Source: Glycine soja
Lineage: Eukaryota; Streptophyta; Magnoliopsida; Fabales; Fabaceae
Assembly (NCBI RefSeq): GCF_004193775.1
Contig: NC_041016.1
Location: 30,782,644 to 30,846,643, forward strand
DNA length: 64,000 nucleotides
Reading direction: 5' to 3'
Part shown: positions 21,170 through 32,952 of the stretch, piece after piece
Layout: each line of letters begins with the position of its first letter
Numbering within the stretch: position 1 is the stretch's first letter
The notes under the pieces: model-generated
Seen by the model: only the letters and a program-made list of their open reading frames with translations
Databases searched by the model: none
Told to the model about the DNA's origin: nothing
Made by a program: the position numbers and the translations under genes

Positions 21170-22700
21170 TGTCATACCCTAATTTCGCCCGGGGATTATT
21201 ATTTGATGATATACAAATTTTGATTGGCCGCTTCAAGATACTTGGCACCCTTTGTTACACAATATGTGAAGTCCCGAGGCGTGCCGAAAATCAAAAGGAA
21301 GCAGGCTTACGCGATCCGTAAAAATTCTGTAATGTGACGGAAATCGAAGGGAGGTGTTTTTCGCAATCCGTGAGTTTTCGTAACTTCTTCGAAAGCTAAA
21401 AAAGAGTAAATATATAATCCGTAAGGATTCGTAACTTTGCGGAAGGAAAATAAGTATCGTTACGAAATTCGTAAAGTTTCGTAACATTACGGAAAAAGAA
21501 TTACCAAAAAAAGGTAAAGGGGTGCATTTAGTAAAAAGGGGAGTACAAATAGCAATCAGGCCCACTTGGGCTAAGCAACCTTGCTCGCCTGGGCTAGCTG
21601 AGCTCGCCTGGGCGAGCTGGGTGGCAAGCTCCTCCCCTATTTTTGCTATAAGTAGGGGGAGGAGTGAAGGGAGAAGGGGTTCAGCCTTCTTGGCACTTCT
21701 TATTCTCTCGAAATTGCTGAGGAAAATTGTTTCCGTGAAGATTCTCGACCGTTCTTCAACATTCATCGTTCGTTCTTCGTTTTCTTCAGTCTTCAACGGG
21801 TAAGTACCTCAAACCGAGCTTTTCAATTCATTCTATGTACCCGTGGTGGTCCACATTTTGTTTCATGTATTTTTATTCTCGTTTTCATTCACTTTCTATA
21901 CCCCCTTTTAACATGCTTCAGTCATTTATTTAAGTTGTTTCTCGCCTAATCTAAAAATAAAATAAATTTTCACCGATCATTTGAATTGTATCATCCGTTA
22001 ATTTCTGTTAAAAAGAATTCTAACCGTTTGGTCGTGCCGTAACCACGTTGGAAATCAAAAAAGAGGTAAAATAATAATATAATAATCAAAAAATACCTTT
22101 TAGTAAAATAAAGCGAAAAATCAATCGGACATTTTCTCTTTGGGATTTCTCATTCTTAATTGAATTGACTAATAACTAAAGTGAAACTAAGGCTAAAAAT
22201 CAACTCGCCTAGTCAAGCTCGTCCACAAAAAATAGGGTTTTGAAAGTTTATCATTTCAGTTTCTTACCAAGTAAAATGGATCATTTTTAAGGTCCAACGC
22301 CTTAAAATGATCACCTTTCAAGTAAAAAGAATAACTTGGTTCACGCATAAGAAAGAACTACGTAGGTCTGATTTCCTCTTTGATGGAGGGTACGTAGGAG
22401 CACAAGCTCCGCTTTTGTCGACCTCAAAAAATAAAAAGAAATAAAAGTTAAGGTAACACAATTTCCACAATTCTAAAAAATAGGTTATTGTCCTTTGAGA
22501 CAAACGTGAGAGGTGCTAATACCTTCCTCAAGCGTAAATACAACTCCCGAACTTAGAATTTTCATTTTGACCGGTTTCCTTCGGTTTTTCCGACATTTTC
22601 CACAAATAAACATTGGTGGCGACTCCGCGCATCTTTCCTCCTTTGGAAAGCGCACCCGTGAGCCTCGCCTCGCTCGCCCGCAAAAGGGCACGTTGCGACA
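21170..22700 (+). repeat. Ogre-like 5' LTR
   Basis: It is 1,531 bp, starting TGTCATACCCTAATTTCG and ending GGGCACGTTGCGACA. It contains the perfect 18-bp palindrome AGCTCGCCTGGGCGAGCT at 21601-21618, followed by a TATAAGTAG box at 21647. Bases 21584-21632 are absent from the 3' LTR, which has two blocks of its own. Several reading frames inside are chance. Confidence 0.95.
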
Positions 22701-23409
22701 GTTGGCGACTCCACTGGGAAACTTTTTGTGAGTTAGGCCTATTTTAAGGAATTGTGGATTTGTGAAACTTCGTGTGTGCATTTGTGGAACTGTGTAAAAT
22801 GTAAATAATTGTTGTCTATTTCGCATTCTTTACACTACATTCTAAGCACCCACGGGTTTGAGTAAAAAAGGGGCCCTATACCCGGGTTCATGGGAATTTA
22901 AGGAGTGGAGGTGAATCTATTATCATGCTAGGTCTCCGACTTGCTTGATAATAGTGAAACCTCGTCTAGAGCTTTCTCTCTTTATAATGTGTTGTCGCTG
23001 GTATTCCATACCACCACAATATGATTATCTTGAGTGATGATACCTCTAGAAAACAGCCGTGTGAGTTATGAATTGTTGGGGAGTAGTTATTAGAGACCCC
23101 TAGATATTGTCCTATAGGTTCCCAAATAGGGGCAAAGAGCAAACACGCTCCGTGCCATTCGTTCTCATGCATTTTTTGGTAAATAGCACCAGTTTATAGT
23201 TGTGCTGGTGATGTTTGGTTTCTTTAGGGTAATACGGGACCTTTTTAATACTACGTTGAGGCGCCATCATGCCCAAAACGTAGCATTAAAATTGGATCCC
23301 TGCGGTCTCGCATGTGTGAATTACCCCTTTGTGTTGTTTTATTTCCTTTTCATGCATACGCATTGCATCATTCATGTCGGAGTCTTGATCCACCCCTTTT
23401 TTTAGGTAA
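22701..23409 (+). other. Ogre-like primer-binding site and leader
   Basis: TTGGCGACTCCACTGGG at 22702-22718 lies one base after the LTR. From memory Ogre elements prime from a tRNA-Arg, and this site has the expected TGG start, but I did not match it to a tRNA. The rest is a noncoding leader up to the ORF1 ATG. Confidence 0.7.
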
Positions 23410-25279
23410 ATGATGGGGACAAATCAAAACGGCAAAAGGTTTTATCAAGTCAAGGTTAAAAGTCTAGATGTCACCAGCCTCAAGGAATTGGGACGATTGA
23501 TGGGACCTCTCCAAAGGCAAGCCTTCCGCAAAGTGAACGGAAAGATTCTAGATTTGACCGCAGCGGAGGTATTTACGGAAGCAGTCGTATGCCTCGCCCA
23601 ATACTATGACCAGCCGTTGAGGTGTTTCACGTTTGGGGACTTCCAAATGGTACCGACTATTGAAGAGTTTGAGGAAGTATTAGGATGCCCTCTTGGGGGG
23701 GAGAAAACTGTATCTTTTCTCCGAGTTTCTTCCCTCCTTGAGCAAGATTGCCGCTTTGGTTGGGGATTCGGCAAAAGAGCTGGATCGCATGAAGCAAACT
23801 CGCAACGGCGTAGTAGGCTTGCCACGGAAATACTTGGAAGGCAAGGCAAGGGATATGGCGAGCCAAGAGAAGTGGGGCCCGTTTGCGGATATACTAGCTT
23901 TGTTGATTTTTGGGGTTGTCCTCTTTCCAAACGTGGACGGTTTGGTGGACTTAGCCGCCATTGACGCTTTCCTCGCATATCACCATAGCAAGGAGAGTCC
24001 AGTGGTGGCTATCTTGGCAGATTTGTTTGATACCTTTGACCGGAGATGTGAGAAAAACAGTGCACGGATTGTCTGTTGTTTACCCGCTCTCTGTGTGTGG
24101 TTGGTTTCACACCTATTCCAACAAGACACAAGACACCCGTGTCCGCTTCAAAGCTATCGCTCATGCGCCGAAAAAGGAAGAGTCGATTGGGACCAACATT
24201 TGGCTGGAATAGGAGGCAACGCAATCAATTGGTTTCCTCGTTGGAAGGAAGGCAAGGAAGGAGTTCTCTTCTCGTGTGGGGACTACCCTAATGTTCCATT
24301 GATAGGGACTAGGGGTTGTATTAATTATAATCCCGCACTCGCCATAAGACAGCTAGGGTACCCTATGAGGGGAGCGCCAACCGAAGAAAGTCTCTCGCCT
24401 TTCCTTATGAGGGATCTAGGCGCGCAAAGTCTCAAGGTGATACAAAGAGTCCACAAGGCGTGGAGAAGTCCGTTGAGGAAAGACAAGGAGCTTAAAGGCA
24501 TCCGAAATGGCGTCATCGGTGGTTATCATGGATGGCTAAGAGTTCACACGCGAGGGTTAGATTGGCTCTCCAAATTGAAAGTTATCAATGAGGAGAACTT
24601 TGAAGCTCCGGAGGAAGACGAAGAAGTCTGAGCTCTAAAATTAGAGCTAGGGAAAGCAAGACTCGCCAAGGAGAAGTTCAAATCAGCCGCTACACACATC
24701 CAGAAAGAGTGCACCAAGTTACAAGAGGAAAACGCGGCCACTGCAAGAGCCCTTGAACAATAAACTAAAAGGGCCCGCAAGGAGGAATATGACCGAGAGA
24801 AATTCCGGGGAGCATTGTGGGGTAGCAACAATGAGCTCAAGCTCCGAAGAGAGGAAAGAGACCGGTCACGGGTGCATGGCATGATCTTAAAAGAAGAGTT
24901 AGCTGCTTGCACAAGGTCCAAGAGGAGTTTGGCTCAACACTTGGAAGCCACGGAGCAAAGCATGCTAGCTATCATAGGGCAATACAAGGAAGAGTTGAAC
25001 CAGCCTGTGGCCCATGAACAAAAGCTAGTGGAGGATTTTGCACAAGTGTACGCCGAAAAAGAAGCGAGAGGGAGGGTGATTGATGCATTGCATCAAGAAG
25101 CGACTATGTGGATGGATAGGTTCACCTTGACCTTGAATGGAAGTCAAGACCTCCCACGTCTATTAGCCAAAGCAAAAGCCATGGCCGAAGTGTGTACGGC
25201 CCCAGAGGAGATTCATGGGCTAATCAATTACTGTCAACACATGATAGATTTGATGGCCCACATAATTAGAAACCGTTAG
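23410..25279 (+). pseudogene. Ogre-type ORF1 (unknown function), frameshifted and with two stops
   Basis: The frame starts MMGTNQNGKRFYQVKVK. It continues through LTAAEVFTEAVVCLAQYYDQ and FGDFQMVPTIEEFEEVLGCP, the start of a plant retroelement domain that I recall as DUF7745. A frameshift at the G run near 23693-23701 moves reading to the second frame (LLIFGVVLFPNVDGLVDLAA, RRCEKNSARIVCC). In that frame TGA at 24629 and TAA at 24761 interrupt it before it ends at 25279. The last 200 residues are charged and coiled-coil-like. In Ogre elements an ORF of this kind precedes gag. Its role is unknown. A functional protein is unlikely from this copy. Confidence 0.85.
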
Positions 25280-25516
25280 ATTCTCTTGTAACACCTTTGT
25301 ATAATCTTGGCTAGATGAAAGCTTTGTTCTTTTTATAAAATGAGAAGTTCTGAACTCATCACGTTATCTAAAAACCCTTGGGGTGGATCCAAGTGCTCCG
25401 ATCATTCATTTGCATATTCATGTTTTGGTGGCATACTCACCGTTGTTTATTTCTTTAGGAATTTCATCATAACTAAGAAAACACCAAGGCACCCCTATAA
25501 CACTCGATCCAGAAAA

Positions 25517-28480
25517 ATGGATAATGAAGAGGGCGTGCAAGAACAAATGAAGGCCGATCTATCGGCTTTAAAAGATCAAATGGCTTCCATCTCGGAGGTC
25601 ATGTTAAAACTCCAGAAAACTATAGAGGATAAAGCCACGGCAACCGCCTCCAGTACAGTTAGGGAAGCGGAGCCGGTGCTGCAGCCCGCCTTAAATCCAG
25701 GCCAAGACAGAAACACGGCAGTGTTTGGTCGAAGGTATAGCCCGCAAGCTTATCCTTATGGCTTGCCTCCGGACTTCACTCCCCGTGCCACCCCGGAAGA
25801 TTTAAGCCAAGCCCCTACTTTCGAGGGGCAGCTCCCACCTTATGACGACTATCCCGGGCAAGACGATGAGGAAGGAGATACCCATCTCGGTCCCCTCCTC
25901 CACCTCAAAGATCCGTCCCCCCATGAACTACCCCAACCAAACATAGTCCGCCATATCTCGACTTCACCCACACCCGTAAAAGAATCTGTTCCCTTCGTGG
26001 AAGATAAGGGAAAGATTGAGGTGCTTGAAGAGAGGTTGAGAGCAGTCGAGGGCCTCGGCAATTACCCATTCTCGGATCTAGCGGACTTATGTCTCGTACC
26101 CAATATCGTCATTCCTCCCAAGTTCAAAGTACCGGACTTTGATAAGTACAAAGGGTCGACATGTCCGAAAGGGCATCTTCGGATGTATTGCCGAAAAATG
26201 GGGACGTATTCTGCGGACGAAAAGTTGTTGGTCCATTTCTTTCAAGACAGCTTGGCCGGAGCAGCTGTAGCATGGTATACCAATCTGGAAGCTTCCCAGA
26301 TCCGATCATGGAAGGACTTGGCAACTGCCTTCATTAGGCAGTACCAATACAATACGGATATGGCTCCCGATCGGAACCAGCTTCAGAGTATGACTAAGCG
26401 AGAGCATGAGTCCATTAAGGAATATGCCCAAAGAAGGAGAGATCTCGCAGCCCAAGTCGTACCGCCCATGACGGAAAGGGAGATGATCACAATTATGGTA
26501 GATACGTTACCCACGTTCTACTATGAAAAGCTGATAGGCTACATGCCAACTAACTTTGCGGATCTCGTCTTCGCCGGAGAAAGGATTGAATCTGGACTAC
26601 GAAGAGGCAAGTTCTAATATGCTTCCAATGTGGCCCCCAACAACAACAGAAGAGCCCCAGTAGTGGGCGCGAGGAAAAAGGAAGGAGACGCCCACGCGGT
26701 CACCACCGCCCCGATGTGGATGAAAGCACCCCAAAATATCCAAAGCTCATACCAGCCCAATCCCCCAAATTTTTCAATCCGAGCCGGGAATTTCCCCTCG
26801 GCTCAAGTAAAAGGACCGCCCGCGACAGAGAGAACGCCAGCCCAACGCACAGCTCCAGCCACGCCCCGGCCAGTCAACAATACGGCCCCCGGCACGAGCT
26901 ATAAAAATGCACAGAGCCCACTCCCGGAAGATAACTTCTCTCCTATTCCCATGGCATACTCCGAATTATGGCCTTCGTTATTGGAGAATCATTTGGTGGT
27001 AGCCATACCCGGGAGGGTCTTCCATCCACCCTACCCCAAGTGGTATGACCCGGGTGTCAAATGTGAGTACCATAGTGGAGTTCCCGGACACAACATTGAC
27101 TCCTGCCGCCCGTTCAAGTATAAAGTGCAGCACCTAATCAGTGCCGGCTGGCTATCGTTTCAAGAGGAAGGCCCAAATGTTAAAACTAACCCGCTAGCTA
27201 GTCATGGAAAGGCTAGCGTAAACGCCACCGAAGAGGATGGGCCATCGCGGGCAAAGAGTTTAGGAGAGGTAGCTACTTCCAGACGCTTCATCTACCAATT
27301 GCTGCAAGCGGCATGTATGGTCTCCCGTGGCGGAGGCGAAAGGGACGAGTGTTTGTTTCACCTCAGGGAGTCACACGACATGGAAACCTGTCCTGCGGTA
27401 GAAGAATTGCTTCAGCGGTTCATGGATTGCGGGCAGCTTGTAGTGTCCATAGGAGGGAGGGAAGAACCACAAATTTGCATGCAGTCGGAAGAGAAGAAGG
27501 TTCCTCTAACCCCCAAGGCCCTAGTGATATGTTTTACTAGGAAAGGGACCGGCTCCACACCCATGTATCCCCGAACAGCGCCCAAGCCAACGCCATTTGC
27601 ATATCAAAGTAATAAGGTCGTTCCGTGGAAGTATACCCCTCCCACGTTCAGTGAAAGAGTTGCGACCGAAGTTGACTCCCTGTCAGCTAAGGTGACCAAC
27701 ATCACCGGCCTCAGTGGCATAACCCACAGTGGTCAGGTGTTCGCTTCCCCTCACCCAGCGGAGTTGCCCTCCAAGGGAAAAGCGCCCATGGTCCAAGAGC
27801 CCACAGACGTAGCCACCCCCTCGAAAGAAGTAGATCCTCCAGTGGTAAGAGGGGCTGAAAAGAAAGAAGGTCTTCAAGGAAAGACGGTGACTTTGGAAGA
27901 GGCCCATGAGTTCCTTCGCCTCATTCAACAAAGCGAGTTTAAGGTAGTCGAGCAACTGAATAAAACTCTAGCGAGGATCTCGTTGCTTGAACTGCTCATA
28001 AACTCCGAGCCTCATCGCACGCTGTTGATAAAAGTCCTCAATGATGCCCATGTAGCCCACGATATCTCAGTGGAGGGTTTTGAAGGCATCGTTAATCATA
28101 TAACCACCAACAATTATATCGCGTTTGTGGAAGAAGAGATTCCCGTAGAGGGGAGAGGACATAACAAGGCTCTTCATGTATCGGTAAAGTGTATGGGCCA
28201 TGTTGTCGCAAAGGTGCTTATCGACAATGGATCGAGTTTAAATGTGATGCCGAAGACCACTTTGGAAAAGCTTCCTTTTAGTGCGTCACGTTTAAAACCG
28301 AGCTCGATGGTGGTACGAGCCTTTGATGGGACTCGGCGGGAAGTAATGGGGGAAATCGACATTCCCATTCAGATAGGCCCCCACACTTGCAATGTGGTGT
28401 TTCAAGTAATGGATATAAATCCCGCCTATAGCTGCCTCTTGGGAAGACCTTGGATTCATGCCCTGGGAGTGGTCCCTTCA
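25517..28480 (+). pseudogene. Ogre-like Gag and protease, cut off after the protease
   Basis: The likely start is ATG at 25517 (MDNEEGVQEQMKAD), with open frame back to 25340. A coiled-coil N-terminus and proline-rich linker precede the gag domain (FKVPDFDKYKGSTCPKGHL, WKDLATAFIRQYQYN, about residues 195-350). TAA at 26615-26617 breaks the frame. Reading continues in the same frame with CEYHSGVPGHNIDSC and CLFHLRESHDMETC, Ogre/Tat zinc-finger-like motifs. The aspartic protease follows near 28220 (VLIDNGSSLNVMP, then MDINPAYSCLLGRPWIH). Homology stops near 28480, just before the reverse transcriptase linker should begin. In the intact family this polyprotein would go on for about 1,000 residues. 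Confidence 0.88.
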
Positions 28481-28779
28481 ACGATTTGCGGCATTTGGTT
28501 CGCCAGCAGGCGGCCAACCACCGGGCGCATGTACAGACCCATGATTGTCTTTACCAGTTGAGCCTCAGCCTGCAGAGCAAGGGTTTTACTTCTTTTCCGT
28601 GCCCTACTCCGGACCAGTTCAGGGAAGAGGTCGCATGGCCTGGAGATTGGCCTGAGGCCCGAGCAGGAGAGGCGCCAGCAGAGGCACCAGCAGAGGCTCC
28701 CGAGGAGGCGGATGAGGCCCGCGAGGACGAGGAGATGACCGATTTACTTGATTTCTTAGGAGGGAGCGGGGCCACATGA
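28481..28779 (+). pseudogene. C-terminal fragment of a second retroelement ORF
   Basis: In the +1 frame from about 28470 the translation RQQAANHRAHVQTHDCLYQ leads to an Ala/Pro/Glu-rich tail (repeated APAEAPEEA) and ends MTDLLDFLGGSGAT. I recall similar C-termini from large uncharacterised soybean retroelement proteins (Athila-ORF or plant-transposon-protein type), but this is not verified. It is joined directly to the protease of the Ogre-like element, in a different frame, with no start codon of its own. It looks like the remaining end of a downstream ORF after an internal deletion or recombination removed pol. Confidence 0.55.
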
Positions 28780-30638
28780 TTGGGAGATCCCTTGATCCAT
28801 ATTTCTTTTTGTTTCCATTTTTTCCTGTTACATATCATCTTATTTTTGTTTGACTAAGGGACTAACGTTTGTTTCGTGTTGATTGACTTTTGTTTTGTAC
28901 ATACATATCGTTTGAGTTGTTACGTCGGTACTTGTTTCGTTGTTGTCAATAATGTTTGTAGAAATTCTTGAATCACGTAGAATTTTTTATTATTTTAGGA
29001 ACGTCGTCCTAAAAATAAAATGAACCAAAATCATGATAAAAAAGGAGAGAAGTGTAGTGAATAAATGTATGCGTATATAAAGAAAAAGGAAAATGTGCAT
29101 AGAAGGGTTTTTATAAAAAAATACGTGTAGAGGGATTCTTGTGTGTGTGAATGAGTATATATAAAGAAACTTTTGTATGAACCATAAGTGTGTGTTGGAG
29201 AAAAATGAAAAAGATCTTTGAATGTAAATAGGGTTTGACCGTGTGACGTAAAGAAAGAGAGTTCCAATGCGTATACAGAAAAAGTAAGAGTGTAGATATA
29301 AAAAAGAAAATTTCTTCATAAAGGACCACAGGTGTATAAATATATAAAGATGAAACAAAAAGGAAAAAGAAAGAAGGACCGCGAAGGTCGACATGTTATA
29401 GTTAAGAAGTATAAATCATTCGTAAAGAGCAAACATATCTTCTGGAAACAAGGGATTGATGCTAAGAGTTTATTTTCCGGAATAACCGAGATAAGAATGG
29501 ATGAATTCATTGAACTGATAAAAGAACATAATTGGGAAACGTTGGGTCTGTTTGTGTAAATTCCCGACCGTAGTATCACCATGCCATAAACGGGATGCTT
29601 GAGTGCCCACCTGGTTGTAGCCATGACTAATTTTGCACGTTGTTTTCAAATCATTATTGTCACGCGTGCCTTATGGAATAATATGGAAGTTCAGCCCAAA
29701 ATCAACACCTTGACACCCAAATTTGATTCGCCCCAGATATCAAGATTGGGTTCCCACGATAAAAGACCCCATTGAAACATAGCCTTAGACCTTTTTGAAC
29801 ATTGGCCTATAAAAAAAAATCCTCATTCCTTCCCCGAAGCAAAGGACAGCGGAATCTCCTCAAGGGAGAGCGAATAGAATGCTAAAACCCGATTTCCCAA
29901 AGAAAGGGATGGGGAAGGAGAAGTGAAAAGAAAGAAAAGGAAGAAATGGAAAGAAAGAAAAAGAAAAGGATGAAAATAAAGAAAAGAACAAAAAAAAGGA
30001 AAGAAGGATTCCCGATCAAAGATCGAAAGGAAGTAAAAAGGGAAAAGAGGCAATTCTCGATCAATGAAAGAAAGAGAACGGAAGATCTTCAGACCAGATA
30101 AATTTTCAGCAAGGTAAGGGACTGCCGGCAAAGGAAAACCCATTTTTGGTGTCTCTTCCCTTCAGATTGCCATTCAAAGTCGTTCTCGACTGGCGATATC
30201 CCACCCCACCTGAACAAGGAGGAAAAGACCGAAACACCCAGCTTCCTCTCCAAAAACACTACCCTCGAGAAAATCCTATTGGTCCGTGATCGTATGTTTG
30301 ATCTTTGATTCGATAGGAAGTCGTGTGCAAAATAGAGTCATGGTGCAGTTATGGTTTGGGTATAGGATAAAACACTTGCCTGTGTGAGTTTTATACACTA
30401 TGAGTGATTTATTTTCAGCTTACCGCGATGTTTCCCCTGCATGTTCATTTAAAAGCTAAAAGTTGACATCCTGCCTTTCATTCTCGGTTACAAGGAAGAT
30501 TACCCTTGGCACAAGTATATTGTTTCTCTAAGATATGGTGCTCTCGCGAATGATTTATTTTTCTTTACAAAAAGCATGTTTTCCTTTCAGGTGGAAAAAC
30601 CCGGTGGACCGTTCGGTCCTGCCAACCACTTTTATCCA
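28780..30638 (+). other. Ogre-like 3' noncoding spacer with purine-rich tract
   Basis: No credible gene is present. Long minus-strand frames rich in Phe, Ser and Leu (for example 28990-29394 and 29823-30143) arise because the plus strand is purine-rich, most clearly at 29880-30090 (GAAAGAAAAGGAAG-type runs). A long hypervariable 3' region is typical of Ogre/Tat elements. Confidence 0.75.
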
Positions 30639-32700
30639 GAGCCCCATGAATATCATTGCCTAGTGTTGTTCATGCATCCTCCACCCAAAGAGTTTGGAGC
30701 TATGCTTCATGATTGCCTAAGTGTGGACCCTCTAGTGCAATCCTCCATTCTCCCTTTTTTTTTCGGAGCCCCATGAATGTCATTGCCTAGCGCTGTTTAT
30801 GCATCCTCCACCCAAAGAGTTTGGAGCTATGCTTCATGATTGCCTAGTGTGGACCCTCTAGTGCAATCCTCCATTCTCCACTTTTTTCGGAGCCCCATGA
30901 ATGTCATTGCCAAGCGTTGTTCATGCATCCTCCACCCAAAGAGTTTGGAGCTATGCTTCATGATTGCCTAAGTGTGGACCCTCTAGTGCAATCCTCCATT
31001 CTCCCCTTTTTTTCGGAGCCCCATGAATGTCATTGCCTAGCGTTGTTCATGCATCCTCCACCCAAAGAGTTTGGAGCTATGCTTCATGATTGCCTAAGTG
31101 TGGACCCTCTAGTGCAATCCTCCATTCTCCACTTTTTTCGGAGCCCCATGAATGTCATTGCCAAGCGCTGTTCATGCATCCTCCACCCAAAGAGTTTGGA
31201 GCTATGCTTCATGATTGCCTAAGTGTGGACCCTCTAGTGAAATCCTCCATTCTCCCATTTTTTTCGGAGCCCCATGAATGTCATTGCCTAGCGCTGTTCA
31301 TGCATCCTCCACCCAAAGAGTTTGGAGCTATGCTTCATGATTGCCTAGTGTGGACCCTCTAGTGCAATCCTCCATTCTCCACTTTTTTCAGAGCCCCATG
31401 AATGTCATTGCCTAGCGCTGTTCATGCATCCTCCACCCAAAGAGTTTGGAGCTATGCTTCATGATTGCCTAAGTGTGGACCCTCTAGTGCAATCCTCCAT
31501 TCTCCCCTTTTTTTTTGGAGCCCCATGAATGTCATTGCCTAGAGTTGTTCATGCATCCTCCACCCAAAGAGTTTGGAGCTATGCTTCATGATTGCCTAAG
31601 TGTGGACCCTCTAGTGCAATCCTCCATTCTCCACTTTTTTCGGAGCCCCATGAATGTCATTGCCAAGCGTTGTTCATGCATCCTCCACCCAAAGAGTTTG
31701 GAGCTATGCTTCATGATTGCTTAAGTGTGGACCCTCTAGTGCAATCCTCCATTCTCCCCTTTTTTTTGGAGCCCCATGAATGTCATTGCCTAGCGTTGTT
31801 CATGCATCCTCCACCCAAAGAGTTTGGAGCTATGCTTCATGATTGCCTAAGTGTGGACCCTCTAGTGCAATCCTCCATTCTCCACTTTTTTCGGAGCCCC
31901 ATGAATGTCATTGCCAAGCTCTGTTCATGCATCCTCCACCCAAAGAGTTTGGAGCTATGCTTCATGATTGCCTAAGTGTGGACCCTCTAGTGAAATCCTC
32001 CATTCTCCCCTTTTTTTCGGAGCCCCATGAATGTCATTGCCTAGCGCTGTTCATGCATCCTCCACCCAAAGAGTTTGGAGCTATGCTTCATGATTGCCTA
32101 GTGTGGACCCTCTAGTGCAATCCTCCATTCTCTACTTTTTTCGGAGCCCCATGAATGTCATTGCCTAGCGCTGTTCATGCATCCTCCACCCAAAGAGTTT
32201 GGAGCTATGCTTCATGATTGCCTAAGTGTGGACCCTCTAGTGCAATCCTCCATTCTCCCCTTTTTTTCGGAGCCCTATGAATGTCATTGCCTAGAGTTGT
32301 TCATGCATCCTCCACCCAAAGAGTTTGGAGCTATGCTTCATGATTGCCTAAGTGTGGACCCTCTAGTGCAATCCTCCATTCTCCACTTTTTTCGGAGCCC
32401 CATGAATGTCATTGCCTAGCGCTTTTCATGCATCCTCCACCCAAAGAGTTTGGAGCTATGCTTCATGATTGCCTAAGTGTGGACCCTCTAGTGTAATCCT
32501 CCATTCTCCACTTTTTTCGGAGCCCCATGAATGTCATTGCCTAGCGCTATTCATGTGTCCTCCACCTTCGATTCTTGAGCCCCGCGAATGTCATTGCCTA
32601 GTGTTGTTCGCCAATTCTCCATTCTCCACTTTTTTTTCGGAGCCCCATGAATGTCATTGCCTAGCGCTGTTCATGTGTCCTCCGTCATCAAGCGCGGAGC
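30639..32700 (+). repeat. Tandem array, about 15 x 125 bp with higher-order structure
   Basis: Units begin GAGCCCCATGAATGTCATTG at 30639 (its first unit reads AATATC), 30766, 30890, 31016, 31141, 31267, 31391, 31518, 31643, 31769, 31894, 32020, 32144, 32270 (reads CCCTATG), 32395 and 32520, with spacing 124-127 bp. Partial units continue at 32576 and 32640. Two alternating variants end CCCCTTTTTTTC or CCACTTTTTTC. Units 3-8 (30890-31642) and 9-14 (31643-32394) match each other in order, unit by unit, so a six-unit block of about 752 bp has been duplicated. Translated frames with a recurring HECHC motif change frame at unit junctions and are not genes. Confidence 0.93.
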
Positions 32701-32952
32701 CTCTGGTGACTAGGAAATATGTTTTTCTGTTATTTTCCGGATCGGTTCCTTCGCCAAACATGTGTATATGTGTATATGTATATTGTATTCGTTGTTCTTG
32801 TTGTTGTTTGTATTTTGTTTTGTGTTGTACAGCAAAAAAGAGAAGGAGTAGAGACGAGAGTCGTCATCACGGAAAGGGCAGGACGGACGAAATCAGTGTC
32901 TTATCTTTGCTTTCCTCTTATCTCCGATGAGAGGTAAGTAAAGAGGGGCAAC
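32701..32952 (+). other. End of Ogre-like internal region and polypurine tract
   Basis: A short spacer containing TGTATATGTGTATATGTATA is followed by AAGTAAAGAGGGGCAAC at 32936-32952, which abuts the 3' LTR and is the likely plus-strand priming site. Confidence 0.75.

Noticed and set aside
23604..23978. Minus-strand frames over the Ogre ORF1
   Set aside because: They are complement shadows of a plus-strand domain with clear retroelement similarity.
28990..29394. Phe/Ile-rich minus-strand frame with several apparent membrane spans
   Set aside because: It is opposite purine-rich noncoding sequence. Overlapping frames in all phases have the same composition and none is conserved.
30639..32700. 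CRISPR-like array
   Set aside because: Whole 125-bp units are repeated with no unique spacers, in a plant retrotransposon.
30576..32930. Series of plus-strand frames encoding a repeated His/Cys-rich peptide (HECHC, MHPPPKEFGAMLHDC)
   Set aside because: The frames restart and shift at unit junctions because units are 124-127 bp long. The pattern is produced by a DNA tandem array, not by a protein under selection.
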